Positions 10,684 to 23,264 of a stretch of DNA of 64,000 nucleotides are shown here, one piece after another. Positions within the stretch are counted from its first letter, which is position 1; each line of letters starts with the position of its first letter. This DNA is from Girardinichthys multiradiatus (lineage: Eukaryota; Chordata; Actinopteri; Cyprinodontiformes; Goodeidae): contig NC_061794.1 of assembly GCF_021462225.1 (NCBI RefSeq), forward strand, positions 44,144,914 through 44,208,913. The letters run 5' to 3'. The position numbers and the translations under genes were made by a program. Under the pieces are notes generated by a model. That model was not told the origin of the DNA, did no database searches, and saw only the letters and a list, made by a program, of their open reading frames with translations.

Positions 10684-12175
10684 TCTGTTCCACGCGTCCT
10701 TTCTTCAGACACCCTGGTACAACACAGATTACCACACACACACCCAGAGGCAGACATTTAAAGCCACAGCATCCACAACAACACACACGCACAACGGATG
10801 AGCGCACTCAGCACCTGGCCGACACTGAGAAACAAAATGTACAACCGTACTGGAGACTCAGAAACTACAACAACCTTCTCAGACCTGGAGACTCGTGCAT
10901 GAACGGATGACTGGTGACACTGGTGAGTTCTACTGGTTCAGCCTTGATTTGAGTCCCAGAGGTTCTGAATGCAATCTGCTAATAAGAGGTCATGAGAGAT
11001 TTCTGCATGTGCACCCAGATAAAAATCTCCTCCCACACACCAACCAATGACTCTAGAACTAATAACCTGTATGCACCTTGAAATGTTCCTCTTGTCTCTA
11101 GTTTAGTGCCACCATGTAACGGCTAATGTTCCCCTCTGCTCACTGCTGTCAGTGATATGCACCTAACCTGTCCGTTGTGATGAGGAGAAACAAGGCCCTG
11201 TATTGGAGTGGTGGTGTAAAGTGGTCCTTGAACCATGTGTAATTATTTTTGCTCCCCACTCGTTGCAGATGTTGGGAGTTTAGAAGATAGATTTTAGGTA
11301 ACCGTTGCTAGTCATTCAGTTAGTTTCAGGTGTTTGTGAACTGTAACTGAGCCAGCTAACTTATCAGTCAGCGACATTCACATGCCACAGACTGCAGCCT
11401 TGATGTTGTACATATTCTTATTTAAAATCCTGTAGCTCAGAAATTTGCAGAAGTAGTCGACCATGCTTCCCTGTGTTTGACCCGTTCCTCTGTGTGGCAC
11501 AGTGATGATGTGTAGTTTAGATCCTGGTAGTAGAGAAGAGCATTCTGGTACGGGCCGTGACCTTCTCTGCAACTGTAGGAAATCCCACAGTGAAGCGTTT
11601 TAATGTGTTTGTTTCAGGAGAAGAAAGAAAAAAGAATTTTAGCCAAAGCGGCTTTTTGAAAATCCGTTTTTTTCCTTTTATTGTGTTAATTGTGATAATG
11701 TGCTTCTTGTTGCAATTTTAAAACCTTCGAGAACAACAACAACTCTTTATTAGAGTTCAGTTTGTTTCTGTTGCCATCAGTCTTTGTATTCATCAGTGTT
11801 ACTCGCTTTGTAAAAATATACAATAATGCTTGTTAAATATTTTTGGAATCTATTTAAGATTAGTGCACATTAAGCAGATGTTGATATAATTTGACATTTC
11901 CTGTTGACGGATAATTTTTATTTTTCTCTTATGAACTGATTTTAACTTCAAGGACTAACAAGCTGTAATGAAACGTCTTACTTGAACCCGTCTTCTTTGC
12001 TGATGTGGATTTCTTGCTGCTGGTTTGGGTTTCTCGTTGGTGTAAACATTCAGACAGATCTCAACGCCATATATTACCTGTATTCACTTTGAATTTGTGT
12101 GCAATTGTTAATGAAATGTATGAATTTTTGAGACTTAATTTTCCAAATAATAAAACTTCAAATTGGAAACCGAGT
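10684..12175 (+). other. tspan31: Probable tspan31 3'UTR with polyadenylation signal
   Basis: Unique, non-coding sequence after the tspan31 stop. The best polyadenylation signal is AATAAA at 12149-12154. The UTR end is inferred. Long frames in this stretch are low-complexity or chance. Confidence 0.55.
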
Positions 12176-12239
12176 TCCTTTGTTTTCTCTGTTCACAGCC
12201 CCGGAGCTTATTCGCATATCGCCACATTCTAGCTCCAGA

Positions 12240-12890
12240 CTTTAATGCGTTTTATTAGGATTTAATGTGATCGACCAACACAGCGTCGAGTTGTAAAGTG
12301 AAAAATTCTCAAACCTGTGGCGTGAATTAGCACAAGTACAGACAACTCTTAATAAAACAGCTGAAGCTCAATCCATTTGGATGGAGAGCAGCTTAAGTCC
12401 ATAGATTTAGGTCTGGACTTTGACTGGGCCATTCTAATATGTATGTCTAACCCAGTGGTGTCCAGAACCTTTAGGTAAGTAGAGCAAAATAACCATGTTC
12501 AAAGACATTCAAAGGCAAAAATAATATGAATTGCTTTTATTTGTTTATTTCTATATTTTATTGGAACAAAGCTTAAAGTCTGATTTTTGTGGATGTTGAT
12601 CATCTTGGAGATTTTCAGCTAACATAGATGCCTGGATTGAACAGAGCTCTGAGACGTTTCAAGCTTTAGATACTGGTTGGAACCTCTCCCTGCTTTAAAC
12701 CCCTCTAGAACATCCTCCCTGACCCGTCTGCTGTGTTCCTTGGTCTTCATGAAGTTGTTTGTTCTCCAACGTTCTCTAACAAACCTCTGAGGCCTGAAAC
12801 AGAACCCCTGGATTTATACTGAAGTTAAATTACACACCGGTGGACTTTATGTAGGGGTGTTGTTGTAAATGTTGGTGGGATACAAATATA
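12240..12890 (-). mobile_element. Decayed Tc1-like non-autonomous element
   Basis: Carries segments shared with the copies at 14940-15420 and 59340-60000: GGACTTTGACTGGGCCATTC, and the CTGTGTTCCTTGGTCTTCATGA block followed by a CCTCTGAGGCC block. These are typical of dispersed fish Tc1-derived elements. No open transposase remains. Confidence 0.6.
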
Positions 12891-12900
12891 CGCCACTCTT

Positions 12901-13137
12901 TTAAGTCTTAATGTGTAAAAAAAAAACCACATACACAAACACTTCTTCCTCCCGTTCACAGTTTCCCACTACTCGGTGTTCGTCTGTCTCTGGGACCTGC
13001 AGCTCCAGGGCCACAGGGGTCTCTTTGGACCTTCCACACTGGCTCTTAACTTTTGCTGAAATTATAAACAAATGATGTTTTAAAATATAGAAATAATAAA
13101 AGAAAATACCAGTTTTGACCTTCATCAGATGCTGCAT
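12901..13137 (-). other. Unexplained coding-like stretch
   Basis: A minus-strand ATG at 13137 opens a continuous 78-codon frame with a hydrophilic middle (KVKSQCGRSKETPVALELQ, then VPETDEHRVV). I do not recognise it. Its composition looks more coding-like than its surroundings, but there is no supporting homology and no clear gene context. Confidence 0.2.
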
Positions 13138-13499
13138 CTCTCCTCAGTTTGGAGACTGCAAACGTTTCAAAGCAGCTGTCATTTCTCTGGTATTTCCTGT
13201 AGTGTTTTTATGGAATAATTGTATTGAATCTCCACAGAATAACACTAAAAGTACAAGTAATATTTTTAGATTATTATTATTGGGTTGGAAACTATGAGCT
13301 TTGTATTTTTACGTCATTTTCCACAAATAACATAACTTAAAAAAATACATCCATCCACAATTTTGCAAATTTTTTCCAAGTGTCATAAAATGGGATTTTA
13401 AAACTGGAAACATGGCAAACCGCTGACTATTACCCCCTTTGACCACATGATGGCAGTAGAGGGCATCTGACATTTGCTTTGATGCTGGTTAAAAACCTG

Positions 13500-14240
13500 C
13501 AGAGACACAAAGGATTTATATGCACAGGTGCCTTTTTTCCTTTGACTTTAATCATCCAGAATGATATGATCCCAGCTGAGGTGTGGATGTTATCGACATG
13601 CCACGTGTAAAATGAATCTACTCTGTATTCCCTACGATTTACTTTTTAAAAGGCCATTAATCCTTTGAGCTGGGATGGATCCAGGAATGTGTGGAGTCGA
13701 CAGAAGGAGAGCTCAAGTACACTCTGATAGGGGGATAGAGACGACGACAGGGAAATTATCTTGCTACCTTTCAACTAAGGTTGCTCTGAATAAGGATAAA
13801 CTGTCACTGAGCTGCCCACACCTTTTATAAAAAGCCTAATCTCTGCCAAACCCTGAAGGATTGTCTGAGTGAAATGTGCTGGCTAATATCTGCGAGTCTT
13901 CAGTGTTTCCGGTGGATATGGACCAGCTCTTATCCCCTCTCATGTCAGCATGCCCTACTGAGGGCCCGGTGCCCGTCCACACCTTGTGATGCATGCCCAT
14001 ATGCCGGGTGTATTAGTTTGGAGAAGCTGTGGAGAGTCGCACCAACAGGGATGGCCATCTGTCATTTCACCAATATAGCTTTGGCTCTGGAAGCGCATGA
14101 AGACAGGATCTTAAAACATTTGGTCCCCTATAATAAATAGGCTGGTTCCTATAGGTTGAATTAATTATGCATCGCTTGTTATCATGAGGTAAGATAAGGC
14201 TGCATTCAAATCCGCAAGGACAAGCAGGATGTTATCTGTG
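13500..14240. other. Non-repetitive, GC-richer non-coding block
   Basis: A stretch without recognised repeats or convincing frames, with clustered motif-like sequence (CACGTG, GAATTAATTATGCAT). It could be a conserved non-coding element; this cannot be tested from one sequence. Confidence 0.3.
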
Positions 14241-14504
14241 ATGAATGGTTGGGTTCCTTACAAAGTATTTAAATATTTCACTGTAGCTGAAGTAGAACTC
14301 TGATAACTGTAGTTCACTAACAACACCTGCCTGCAGTAGCTGCTCTATCTGGCTTAAGCTACTGTAGTTAACTAAGAAATCAATAAGTGTGCTGCAAGCT
14401 GCGACAATTAACAGAAATTTAAAGTTTAACATATGGAGAGTCCAGATGTTAGATTCACAACATCTTAAATCCATCTAGTTTTCAGACAAGTTGCTAAGTA
14501 CAGT

Positions 14505-15420
14505 GCCTTTCAAAAGTATTCCCAGGTCTTGAACATCCATCCATCCATTTTTTATAATAATTTCTTCCACACAGGGTTGCAGGGGAGCTGGTGCCCATCT
14601 CCAGCGGTCTAAGGGCGAGAGGCAGGGTACACTCTGGACAGGTCGCCAGCCCAGAGACACACAGGATAAACAACCATGTACACACCATTCACGTCTAATG
14701 GCAATTTAGAGAGACCAATTAACCTAACTGGTCATGTTTTTGGACTGTGGGAGGAAGCCGGAGTTCCAGCAGAGAACGCACTCATGCACGTGGAGAACGT
14801 GCAAACTCATTGCACAAAGGTTTTTGGCTGGGAGTCAAACCCAGGACCTTCTTGCTGCAAGGCAACCGTGCTACCAACTGCTCCACCATGCAGCCTCAGG
14901 CCTTGAACGTATAACCACACAATCTGTTTTAAAGTGATTTTTATGTGATAGACCAGCAGACATAATTGTGAAATTGAAGGAACAGGTAGCAACATTTTAT
15001 TCCTTTACAAATGAAATTTTGGCTTGTATTTATTTTCACCTTCCCAAAGTCAATACTTTGGATAACTTTGACTTTGCTACAGTTTCAGCTGCTGGTCTTT
15101 TTGGATGTGTTTATGCCAACTATGAACTTGTTCTTCCCATTCAGTCTGACTGGATGGAGAGCGCCCTTCCACGTGTTCAAGTCTTGCTAATTTCATTTAA
15201 GTCTGGACTTTGACTGGGCCATTCTAACGCCAGGATATGGTTTGATTTAAACCATTACTTTGAAGCTGTGCCCCTAGTTTAAGTGTTTTGCGGCCTTTGA
15301 CAGGCTTTCATCAAGGATTGTCCTTCAGCTGCATCCATCTTCCCATCAACTCCGTCCAGGTTCCCTGCTGAAGAAAATCATCCCCTCAGCATGATGCTGC
15401 CACCATGCAGCAGAAACAAA
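14505..15420 (-). mobile_element. Tc1-like element interrupted by a SINE
   Basis: The left terminus is CAGTGCCTTTCAAAAGTATT at about 14501-14520. The element resumes after the SINE at 14909 and continues with GGACTTTGACTGGGCCATTC near 15210 and ATGATGCTGCCACCATGC near 15392. The SINE occupies 14535-14896. Confidence 0.65.
14535..14896 (-). repeat. tRNA-like SINE, (TGGA)n-tail subfamily, with target duplication
   Basis: Flanked by a 12-bp target-site duplication: CAGGTCTTGAAC at 14523-14534 and CAGGCCTTGAAC at 14897-14908 (one mismatch). The tail is CCATCCATCCAT on the plus strand and the head, near 14890, is tRNA-like. It is inserted into the surrounding Tc1-like element. Confidence 0.85.
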
Positions 15421-15809
15421 TAAGCATGAGTTCATGAAATGCAACAAAAATCAAATCTAAATTTGAATGTTTATCTGAAGCTTCTCAGGTTGATCTCATA
15501 ACATTCTTTACCAAATCCTTTTTCAGAGTTTAAGAAAATAAATCTTATATTTTTTTGTGATCGAAACACTAAATTTGAAGAAATTATAAAACAAAATGTA
15601 TTTTGATTACCTGATGATGGTGTTTGAGTATGATGTTTCAGCTTCTCAGCAGTTTGTGGTTGTGGTATGCGACATTTACTCAAAGTATGTTGCAAATGTA
15701 TCTTTAAAAAAAGCAACCATTTTCTTTATAATCTAAGGAAAACTTTGGACATTTTCTTACTTTAAAATGGATACCTGTTGTTGATTGTTTACTCATGATG
15801 GCAAAACAT

Positions 15810-16290
15810 AGCTGTCTAGAAGAAGGGACAGAACACACTGGACTTTATGAGGAAGCTTAGGTTGGTGTTTGCATCAAGATGCTGCAGATCTTCTATAAGT
15901 CTGTTGTGGAAAGTGTGATCTCTTCTGCCATCATCTGCTGGGGAAGCAGCATCAGAACCAGGGACTTAAAAAAGCTCAACAAACTGATAAAAAAGGCTGG
16001 TTCTGTTCTGGAGACTCCTCTGGAACCTCAGGAGATCATTGTGGAAAGACGGATTCTTCATAAAATGAAGAACATTATGGAGAACCCTGAGCATCCTCTT
16101 CACGAGACTGTCCTACAACAACAGAGTGTCTTCAGTCAGAGGCTTCTTCAGATCTGCTGTAAGACGGAGCGCTACAGGAGATCCTTCCTGCCCACAGCCA
16201 TCAGCATCTACAACGGCTCTTTGAGGAAACCTTCATAATATGAGCTACAACAACATTTAATTTGCCTTCGGGATTAATAACATTCTTTTG
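15810..16290 (+). mobile_element. LINE 3' fragment (L2/Maui-like), reverse transcriptase C-terminus
   Basis: An open frame at 15879-16238 encodes the C-terminal tail of a fish non-LTR retrotransposon polyprotein (motifs FYKSVVESVISSAIICWGSS, HPLHETV, RYRRSFLPTAISIYN). It is 5'-truncated: the catalytic reverse-transcriptase motifs are missing. Related fragments lie at 19990-20190 (minus) and 22935-23240 (plus). Confidence 0.8.
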
Positions 16291-17610
16291 TTTTCAATTA
16301 AAAATTTACGCCAAAGAACAATTTAAACATTTCAGACAGGCTAATGTTTTTAATGATAAATAAATAAATATGAAGACGATGTTTATTGTATTAACCGTTA
16401 TTCCAAATAATTTCTGTAATGCACTACGACATGGTGGATATAAATGTTTGGACCAAATCCCGACTGACTGTGACCCGTTCTTGTCTTTAATACTGTGGAT
16501 TTGATCCCAGTTTGTTGGCTTCTGTTTCTCCGCCTGCTTTTAAAGACCTGGGGACTGTAATGAAGATCGTCATAACTTGTTTTGAGACACCTTTAAAATA
16601 TTGATTTGTTTTGAATATTGCATTAAATCAAATAATTACACAATGAGAAACTGAAGTCTTATTATTACAGTTTGTGGTTATGCTTTGGCAGCTTCTTCTC
16701 AGCTGGCACTGATGAAGCCCTGTCCTGTGAACAAAAACAAATAAATGGAAAACAAGAAGGAATGGTTTCACCAATCTGAAATTTCTTGTGAAAGATTCAT
16801 TGTTTTATAACCTATTGTGGTACTGGAAAGGTTCTGGAAGAGTCCATTTATTGATTGAGAAGGGGGAACAGTAAATGGTGCACTTTAGGGTTTATTATTC
16901 TAAATTTTTTAGATATTTTCCAGTGTTGGATAATATTTATTAAGTAGAGTGTTGGGATGTTTTAGTCATTTGCTAGATTTTTGTTAATGCATACATATGT
17001 TTGATTCCCCTGTTTTATGGTAGGTCTGCTAATTTGAGGGTGTAGTAGGTTGTATCTACACCTGTTCCCTGTTTGGTAAATAAACACCTGCTTGGTCTGC
17101 GCCTTATCTCTGCCTCAAGCCTCCCGTTTAATCTAGATGCTAAAGGCCATTCTAACAGAGAAGTTTTGATCCCACTATTCAAGGCAGGGTCCTTCGGTAG
17201 AATTAGAAGGAAGCCCGGTCTCTTGGATCAATGAGAAGTAACCCCCACACATGGATTGAATCAGGATATTTCATTTCATTGTTGGCACCACAAAGGACTC
17301 ATGACAAGTACAATTATTCTCTCCCAGAATCAGAAGGATTTTTATTTAGCTTTGCACCAATCTTCTGTTGTTTGTACTTCCAGAAAAATGCGTGCACCCA
17401 TACCCACTTGTCAGGTTGAATAAGCTCTGCTCTGGTGGCAACATAATTATTTAGCGCTCCCCCTCATCAGGAGATTGTCCTGAAGCTTTGCTGGACATTC
17501 TTGGCCATTTTGAAGCCTTCTTTACTGCAAATCAACTAAGTTTGACGTTCCTGATGATCCAGAAAAAAACAATTCTCTGCATGTTGGTGCAAAAATAACA
17601 ATTGCACAGT
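16290..17610. other. Intergenic, mostly unrecognised
   Basis: AT-rich DNA without genes. 16445-16540 shares about 90 bp of similar sequence with 41379-41460, an unnamed dispersed repeat. A long AT-rich segment follows. Confidence 0.4.
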
Positions 17611-17617
17611 TACACTC

Positions 17618-17846
17618 TGGAGCTGGGGTCTCTAACTCCAGTCTTAAGAGCCACCACCCTGAAATGTTTAGATGCAACCGTGCCCCAATAAATCTAAATC
17701 AAATGGCAGAATTACCTTCTCAGCATGTCCTCAAGTTCTTCAGCAACCTGGTAATGAGCCATTTATTTGATTCAGGTGTGATGGAACAAGGAAACATCTA
17801 AAAGTTGCAGGACACTAGAACAGGAGTTGGAGACCCCAGCTCTGCA
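17618..17846. repeat. Palindromic MITE
   Basis: Terminal inverted repeats GAGCTGGGGTCTCTAACTCC (left) and its near complement GGAGTTGGAGACCCCAGCTC (right), with inner arms around TTTAGATG/CATCTAAA. The internal sequence TTTGATTCAGGTGTGATGGA is typical of a widespread fish MITE. Confidence 0.8.
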
Positions 17847-17849
17847 GAC

Positions 17850-19025
17850 ATCTGTCGCTAACACAAGAAGCACATCTGATGTGCTTTTACAGCAGCCATT
17901 CTGCTAATTAGATTGATAGAGTGAGTTCAGCCGAACTCTTTCACAGCTTTTCCTGTGCTGATGATATGACTGCACTGAAATCACCATTTTGCACAAAAAT
18001 AGGGTGAAAACGTTTTTATATAATAAAATCTAATTTTTAAGATAACGAAGATCAAAAAAAACATTTTTGGTCACCGCTAAGAAAGTTTCATGCTGGCAGT
18101 TCTAAACAGAAACATATTTCCGCTCCTCTGGCATTAATATGTTATTTACTTGCTTAATTAGATAGAAATTATCTAATTATCTAACAGTTATCTGTTAGAC
18201 CGGTTAAACTGCAACAATTTTTAACAAACTAAGGTCCTCTTTACTGCCAGTGTTTCAGTTCCTACCATAAACATTTGTTTTCTCACTGGCTTTCCCAGAT
18301 TAGGTCTGCTTTAATTGTGTGTGTGTGTTCGTTTAATTGTTTCCCCAGGGACGATCGATTTTTCTTAGCTGTTTCTTTTATTACCTTAATGGATAAATCA
18401 GGCTGACTTTGTTTTCACTATGTGTTTAATTTTATTTAGTTCTTTAAAGTTGGGTGCTTGTCCACTGTTTTGCTTTTCTACAGTAGCTTGGTTGGTTTAA
18501 ATGTAGAGAAAACTAAACTGACTTGAACAGAAGCATTTTGCAGACTTTCAACTGCAGCTCTCAGACTGAAGTTGTTCAGGTAACGTCGAATAACTGAACG
18601 GAAGCTGAGTTCCTGAGTGAATGAGTTCAGCTCTGTGTTTCACACTGTGCAGAAACAGGAAATATGTTTCGTTTTGTGGCTCCATCCTGCTTGCATCAAC
18701 ACTGTGAACTGGATCAACATGAGAAGATTTAATGGGGCTGTGTCTGAATTCTTCTTGCAGCGTTGCGAGACGAACAGGAAGGTGAATCATTCCCATACGT
18801 GAAGAGAGACAAACAGGTCAATAAGGCCTATCAATAATGAAACTAAGCAGAGATGCATGTTGGCAGGCGCCTTCTGGAACAGAGGTGGAGGTTGAAGCAG
18901 TTGGTTATATTGTTTAAATACTTTGCCACAACTTTTATGACAAAATATTTTATTTGCAACAAAGGAAAGGGAAAAAATTGAAGATATTTACATCAAATTA
19001 TGCTCTGATGCTTCTACTAAAATAC
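17850..19025. other. Intergenic, no feature recognised
   Basis: AT-rich sequence without convincing frames, repeats or RNA genes. Confidence 0.4.
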
Positions 19026-19029
19026 TGAA

Positions 19030-19690
19030 ATACCAAACCTGCAGTTTGCAAATGCACTCAGAACTCAGAGCCTAATGTTTGGAGACATGTGCTGTGGTCT
19101 GATGAAACTAAAATGGTCATTATGGTCCAAATGATCATTATAGCAGCTGTTGTTTTAATGACCATTTGGAGGAAAAAGGTGGACGCTTGCAAGCCTGGGA
19201 TCATTTTGAAATACGGGGGTGGAAGCATCATGTTGTGTGAGTGATTTGCTTAAGGAGGAACTGGTGCACTTTAAAAAATAGATAGCCTGATTTGGATATA
19301 AAATTAAGTGGAAATATTAAAGCAACATCTAAAGACATCAGCCAGGAGGTTAAAGCTTAGGCACAAATGGGTTTTCCAAATGGACAGTGACCCAAAGCAT
19401 ACTGCCAAATTAGTTGTGGTACAAAGTGGCTTAAAGACAACAAAAGTGATCATCACAAAGTCCTGAAGTCTCAGAAAGTTTGTTGGCAGAGCTGAAAAGG
19501 TGTGTGCGAGCCAGGTGGCCTGCAAACCTGACCCAGTTACACCGGTTCTGCCAGGCGGAGTGGACCAAAATTCCAGCAAACTATAGTAAGAAGCTAGTGG
19601 AAGGAGGTCCAAAACATTTGAACAGAAATCATACAGATTAAAGGGAATTGTTTCTAAATATTAAAGAAATGTAACAAACTTCTGACTTTG
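19030..19690 (+). mobile_element. Decayed Tc1-like transposon
   Basis: Contains GTGGTCTGATGAAACTAAAA (the VWSDETK-type motif with the first catalytic Asp) and GGGGGTGGAAGCATCATGTT (GGGSIM-type), in plus-strand order. Later come a CAAATGG-ACAGTGACCCAAAGCA stretch (the NDPKH region) and CGGAGTGGACCAAAATTCCA. Stops and indels are frequent. Confidence 0.75.
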
Positions 19691-19989
19691 AGAAAAGTAT
19701 TTAAAGAATTTATCTCATTATTCTAGTATTTATTAAGTAGGATTAATTTCTGTAATCCAAACTGATTTAACACAGAAAAAGATTAGTCTGATTCAAAGTT
19801 TGACTGTGAGAAGAGAAAAGTTTATCTGTGGCAATAAAGCAAAAACATTTTTAGACAGCACCCATCACAGGTCAAGAAGCACAAACTCAATTAAAATAAA
19901 ATATCTCCATAAAAAATAAAGACAAAGCAGATAAAGGTAGTGATTATTCAATTCCATTCAAAAATACATCATTAATCCCAAAATCTCAA

Positions 19990-20190
19990 ATGTTTTTATG
20001 CAGGGTTGTTGAAAGAGTTGCTGAAGATGCTCATGGATGTGGGCAGGATGGGTCTCGTGTAGTTTTGTGGTTTGCAGCAGATCTGAAGACCAAACGGGTG
20101 TTTTTTTGAGTATTCCTCAACTTTCCCAGTCTTCTGTTGCCCATGTCCAGCTTTTCTGGAACATGTTGCAAGCATCAAATCCAAAATGAG
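19990..20190 (-). mobile_element. LINE 3' fragment (L2/Maui-like)
   Basis: The minus-strand frame ends LQICCKPQNYTRPILPTSMS, a diverged version of the C-terminal tail in the 15.8 kb LINE fragment. It is short and truncated. Confidence 0.6.
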
Positions 20191-20199
20191 TGAAAAGTA

Positions 20200-21780
20200 G
20201 CAAAAAACAATGAAGTTTATCAGTTTAAACGTTAAACATCTTGTATTTGTAGTGAATTCAATTCCTTATAGGTTGAACAGACTTTATTATATTTCACTGA
20301 AGCAGGGGAGTTAAAGATGGTTACATCTGAAATATGAGCTGGCACAACCCACAAACAAACTAAGCTTAGGGCCCCCAAACCATCAGGGGCCTCCTATATA
20401 CTGTATGCTTGAATGTTAGCATGGACTACAGATCTGAACTGTTTGTATTAGTTTATTCAACCTGATTCTCAAACTACACCTAGATTTTGAGTAGTTTTGA
20501 CATTCATTCAGTGTAGCTAAATCCTCTAATCTAGAAATAAAATTTGTGGGACCAAAACAAAAAGACTGGAAGTCTTTCTGAAGGACATTATGGCCCATCT
20601 ACTCAGCGTTATTAAAGACTCACTCACTCACTCACTCTAAGGGACTGTGGTTATGTGATGACATAGAAATATAAAGTTGTGTATTATAAGCAGAGATATA
20701 ATAATAATAATCGGAGGTATGGAGAGCATGTACATAATGAATGAAAGTGGGCAGAGAATATTGAGGAACCACATGTGATCTTTGTTCGCTCATATACTGT
20801 ATTTAGCAGAACACAAATCCCTTTTGGTCTGAGTTCATCTTGCACTTTAGATTTTTTTTTTTTCAGCTGGAAAAGCACAATGTTAGTTGTAGCTGATGAG
20901 TAATATGAAAGAAACATTGATGAGAACATGCAGGACATGAAGAATTAACCAAGAATAAAAGAGACATTGTTAAGAAAATAATGTTGTTCCCCCCAGAACA
21001 TCAATGTTGCTACCCAAACCCCCCACAGCGTCATCATAGATTACAAAAGGCCTCCCACACAGTATAAACATGTATTACTCACACTACTAAAGCTGTTTAT
21101 TTCTATAACGTGGAATGCCATTTTTGTGCTGTTGCCTGAAATCTCTCATGAGAACATTGAGAGCTGAATAAACTCATTGCTCCTCTGTTTGAATGGTTGA
21201 AGGTCAATGAATAAACTATCAGGCTAATCCCGCAGCCCTTGTTTCTCTCGTGTGAAAATGATTGAGTGCAGCACTGGACATATAACATGGGATATTGGCT
21301 GAGACCTGCAACAACAAGACTTTTCTTCAATATAATTTAAATGCCTGAAACAAGCAGAATGTGAGTGATCAATCAGGATCAATGAGGCGGGGGATTTTGT
21401 AGGAGGTGTTGCCATGGTGGGGAATACAGAGCAAATAAAAAGCAGGCAGCTGCATCTCTTAAAATGCTAATTAAAGTGACCCTTTGACCCTAGAGTTTTA
21501 GGATTTGTTCATTACTGCCCTGCATGGGCTGATACACTAAACACACTGCAGTGAGTGCACTTTTCTAGTATTTCTTCATATTTTTTGTGACTAAGATTTA
21601 CACAATTTACCATTTTTATTGTTGTTACTTGTTCAGTTCGGCTCAGTTATGGTTGAGGTGCAAACACACACTCCATTTCTGCTACCTGTATGACCCTTTC
21701 TCTTTTCCAATGGTTATAATCAGTCTGACAGAGGGAGGTATCCCAATCCTTGTGGTTTTTAGTATAACAATGACCATCAG
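20200..21780. other. Intergenic, no gene recognised
   Basis: AT-rich DNA with a short (CACT)n run at 20620-20637 and no supported coding region. Confidence 0.4.
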
Positions 21781-21784
21781 TGGG

Positions 21785-22785
21785 CTCTAGATGGACAAAC
21801 TGTCTACTTTTAAGGCTAGGCTTAAAACTTTCCTTTTTGATAAAGCTTATAGTTAGAGTGGCTTAGGTTATCCTGAGCTATCTCTGTAGTTATGCTGCTA
21901 TAGGCTTAGGCTGCTGGAGGACATAATGACCGCTTTCACCCTCTTCACTACATTCTCACACTACTCTCCAATTTTGCATTATTTGCTGTTATTTCAGCTT
22001 TTAACCTTGTTCTCTCTTTTCTCTTCCTAGAAGCTGCACCTGGCCTGGCTCTGTGTCTACCTGTGACACCTTTCTAGAGAGGGGCATTGTCCAAACTGGC
22101 AACAACATAATGCTCACCCTCTACCTATAATCCACATAGCCCTGTCTTTCAATGTTTAACCCTATTTTTCTCCTAGACATAGCTACTGGCTGAGCTTTTA
22201 CTGTAACTAATTATATGTGCTCTCTTTCAGACTCTAACCTTGAAAACTGGCTCAGAGTTTATCTGTTCTTACTTTCTAGATGAAACGACTAAAGGAGCTA
22301 CATCCATTAACATTTACTTTTCCTTCCCATAGAAAGTACTCCTGGATCAGTGCTTCTTTGTTTTCTTTGTGTCTCTGCTCTGTTCTCTCAAACCTCCAGT
22401 CGGTCGTGGCAGATGGCCGCTCACACTGAGCCTGGTTCTGGTTCTGCTGGAGGTTTCTTCCTGTTATAAGAGAGTTTTTCCTCTCCACTGTCGCTACATG
22501 CATGCTCAGTATGAGGGATTGCTGCAAAGTCAACGCCAGTGACTGTCCACTGTCTCTACATGCTCATCTAGGAGGAGTGAATGCTGCAAGTCACTGACTG
22601 GATGCAATCTGCTGGGTTTCCTTAGACAGAAAAACTTTTTATCCAATTTGAATAAATAACTGAATCTGACTGCACTGTTCAGTTGTTAGGATTAATTGGA
22701 ATGTATGAACCTGACTGTTGTGAAGTGCCTTGAGACAACATGTGTTGTGAATTGGCGCTATATAAATAAAACTGAATTGAATTGT
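21785..22785 (+). mobile_element. LINE 3' end, plus-strand copy
   Basis: Begins in a TFKARLKTFLF-like C-terminal segment and continues through a long 3' UTR to the characteristic end GGCGCTATATAAATAAAACT followed by GAATTGAATTG. The same unit occurs in reverse at 47912-49260. The element is 5'-truncated. Confidence 0.8.
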
Positions 22786-22934
22786 TGATAATTGTTTTAT
22801 ATGAACTGCTCTTATTGTTTATACAGAAGCTAAGATACAAAGAAGTCAAGACAAATTTGTGTACCACAGTATTCTTACTCCTTAAACGTTTTCACATTTT
22901 GTCACATTATGACTACAAAGTTCATGTGTTTTTG

Positions 22935-23240
22935 GGGTTTTGACTGTTCTGGAGAGTGTGATCTCTTCTGCCATCATCTGCTGGGGTAGCAGCATCAGAG
23001 CCAGGGACTTAAAAAAGCTCAACAAGCTGATAAAAAAGGCTGGTTCTGTTCTGGGGACTCCTCTGGAACCTCTGGAGATCATTGTGCAAAGAAGGATTCT
23101 TCATAAAATAAAGAACATTATGGAGAACCCTGAGCATCCTCTTCATGAGACTGTCCTACAACAATAGTGTCTTCAGTCAGAGGCTACTTCAGGCGATCCT
23201 TCCTGCCCACAGCAATCAACATCTACAACAGCTCTTGAAC
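22935..23240 (+). mobile_element. LINE 3' fragment (L2/Maui-like)
   Basis: The frame at 22940-23167 repeats the SVISSAIICWGSS, LKKLNKLIKKAGSVL and HPLHETVLQQ stretches of the 15.8 kb fragment. It is cut short by a stop; the following RSFLPTA-like tail lies beyond a small deletion. Confidence 0.75.
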
Positions 23241-23264
23241 ATGGAAAGAGGATAGCAAGACTGC

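Noticed and set aside
20623..20637. (CACT)n run as a possible CRISPR-like or satellite repeat
   Set aside because: Only a few simple tetranucleotide units; an ordinary microsatellite.
22276..22533. Frames of about 83-85 codons shared by 22.3 and 48.6 kb
   Set aside because: They are in the 3' UTR of the LINE family, and no protein-level signature is present.
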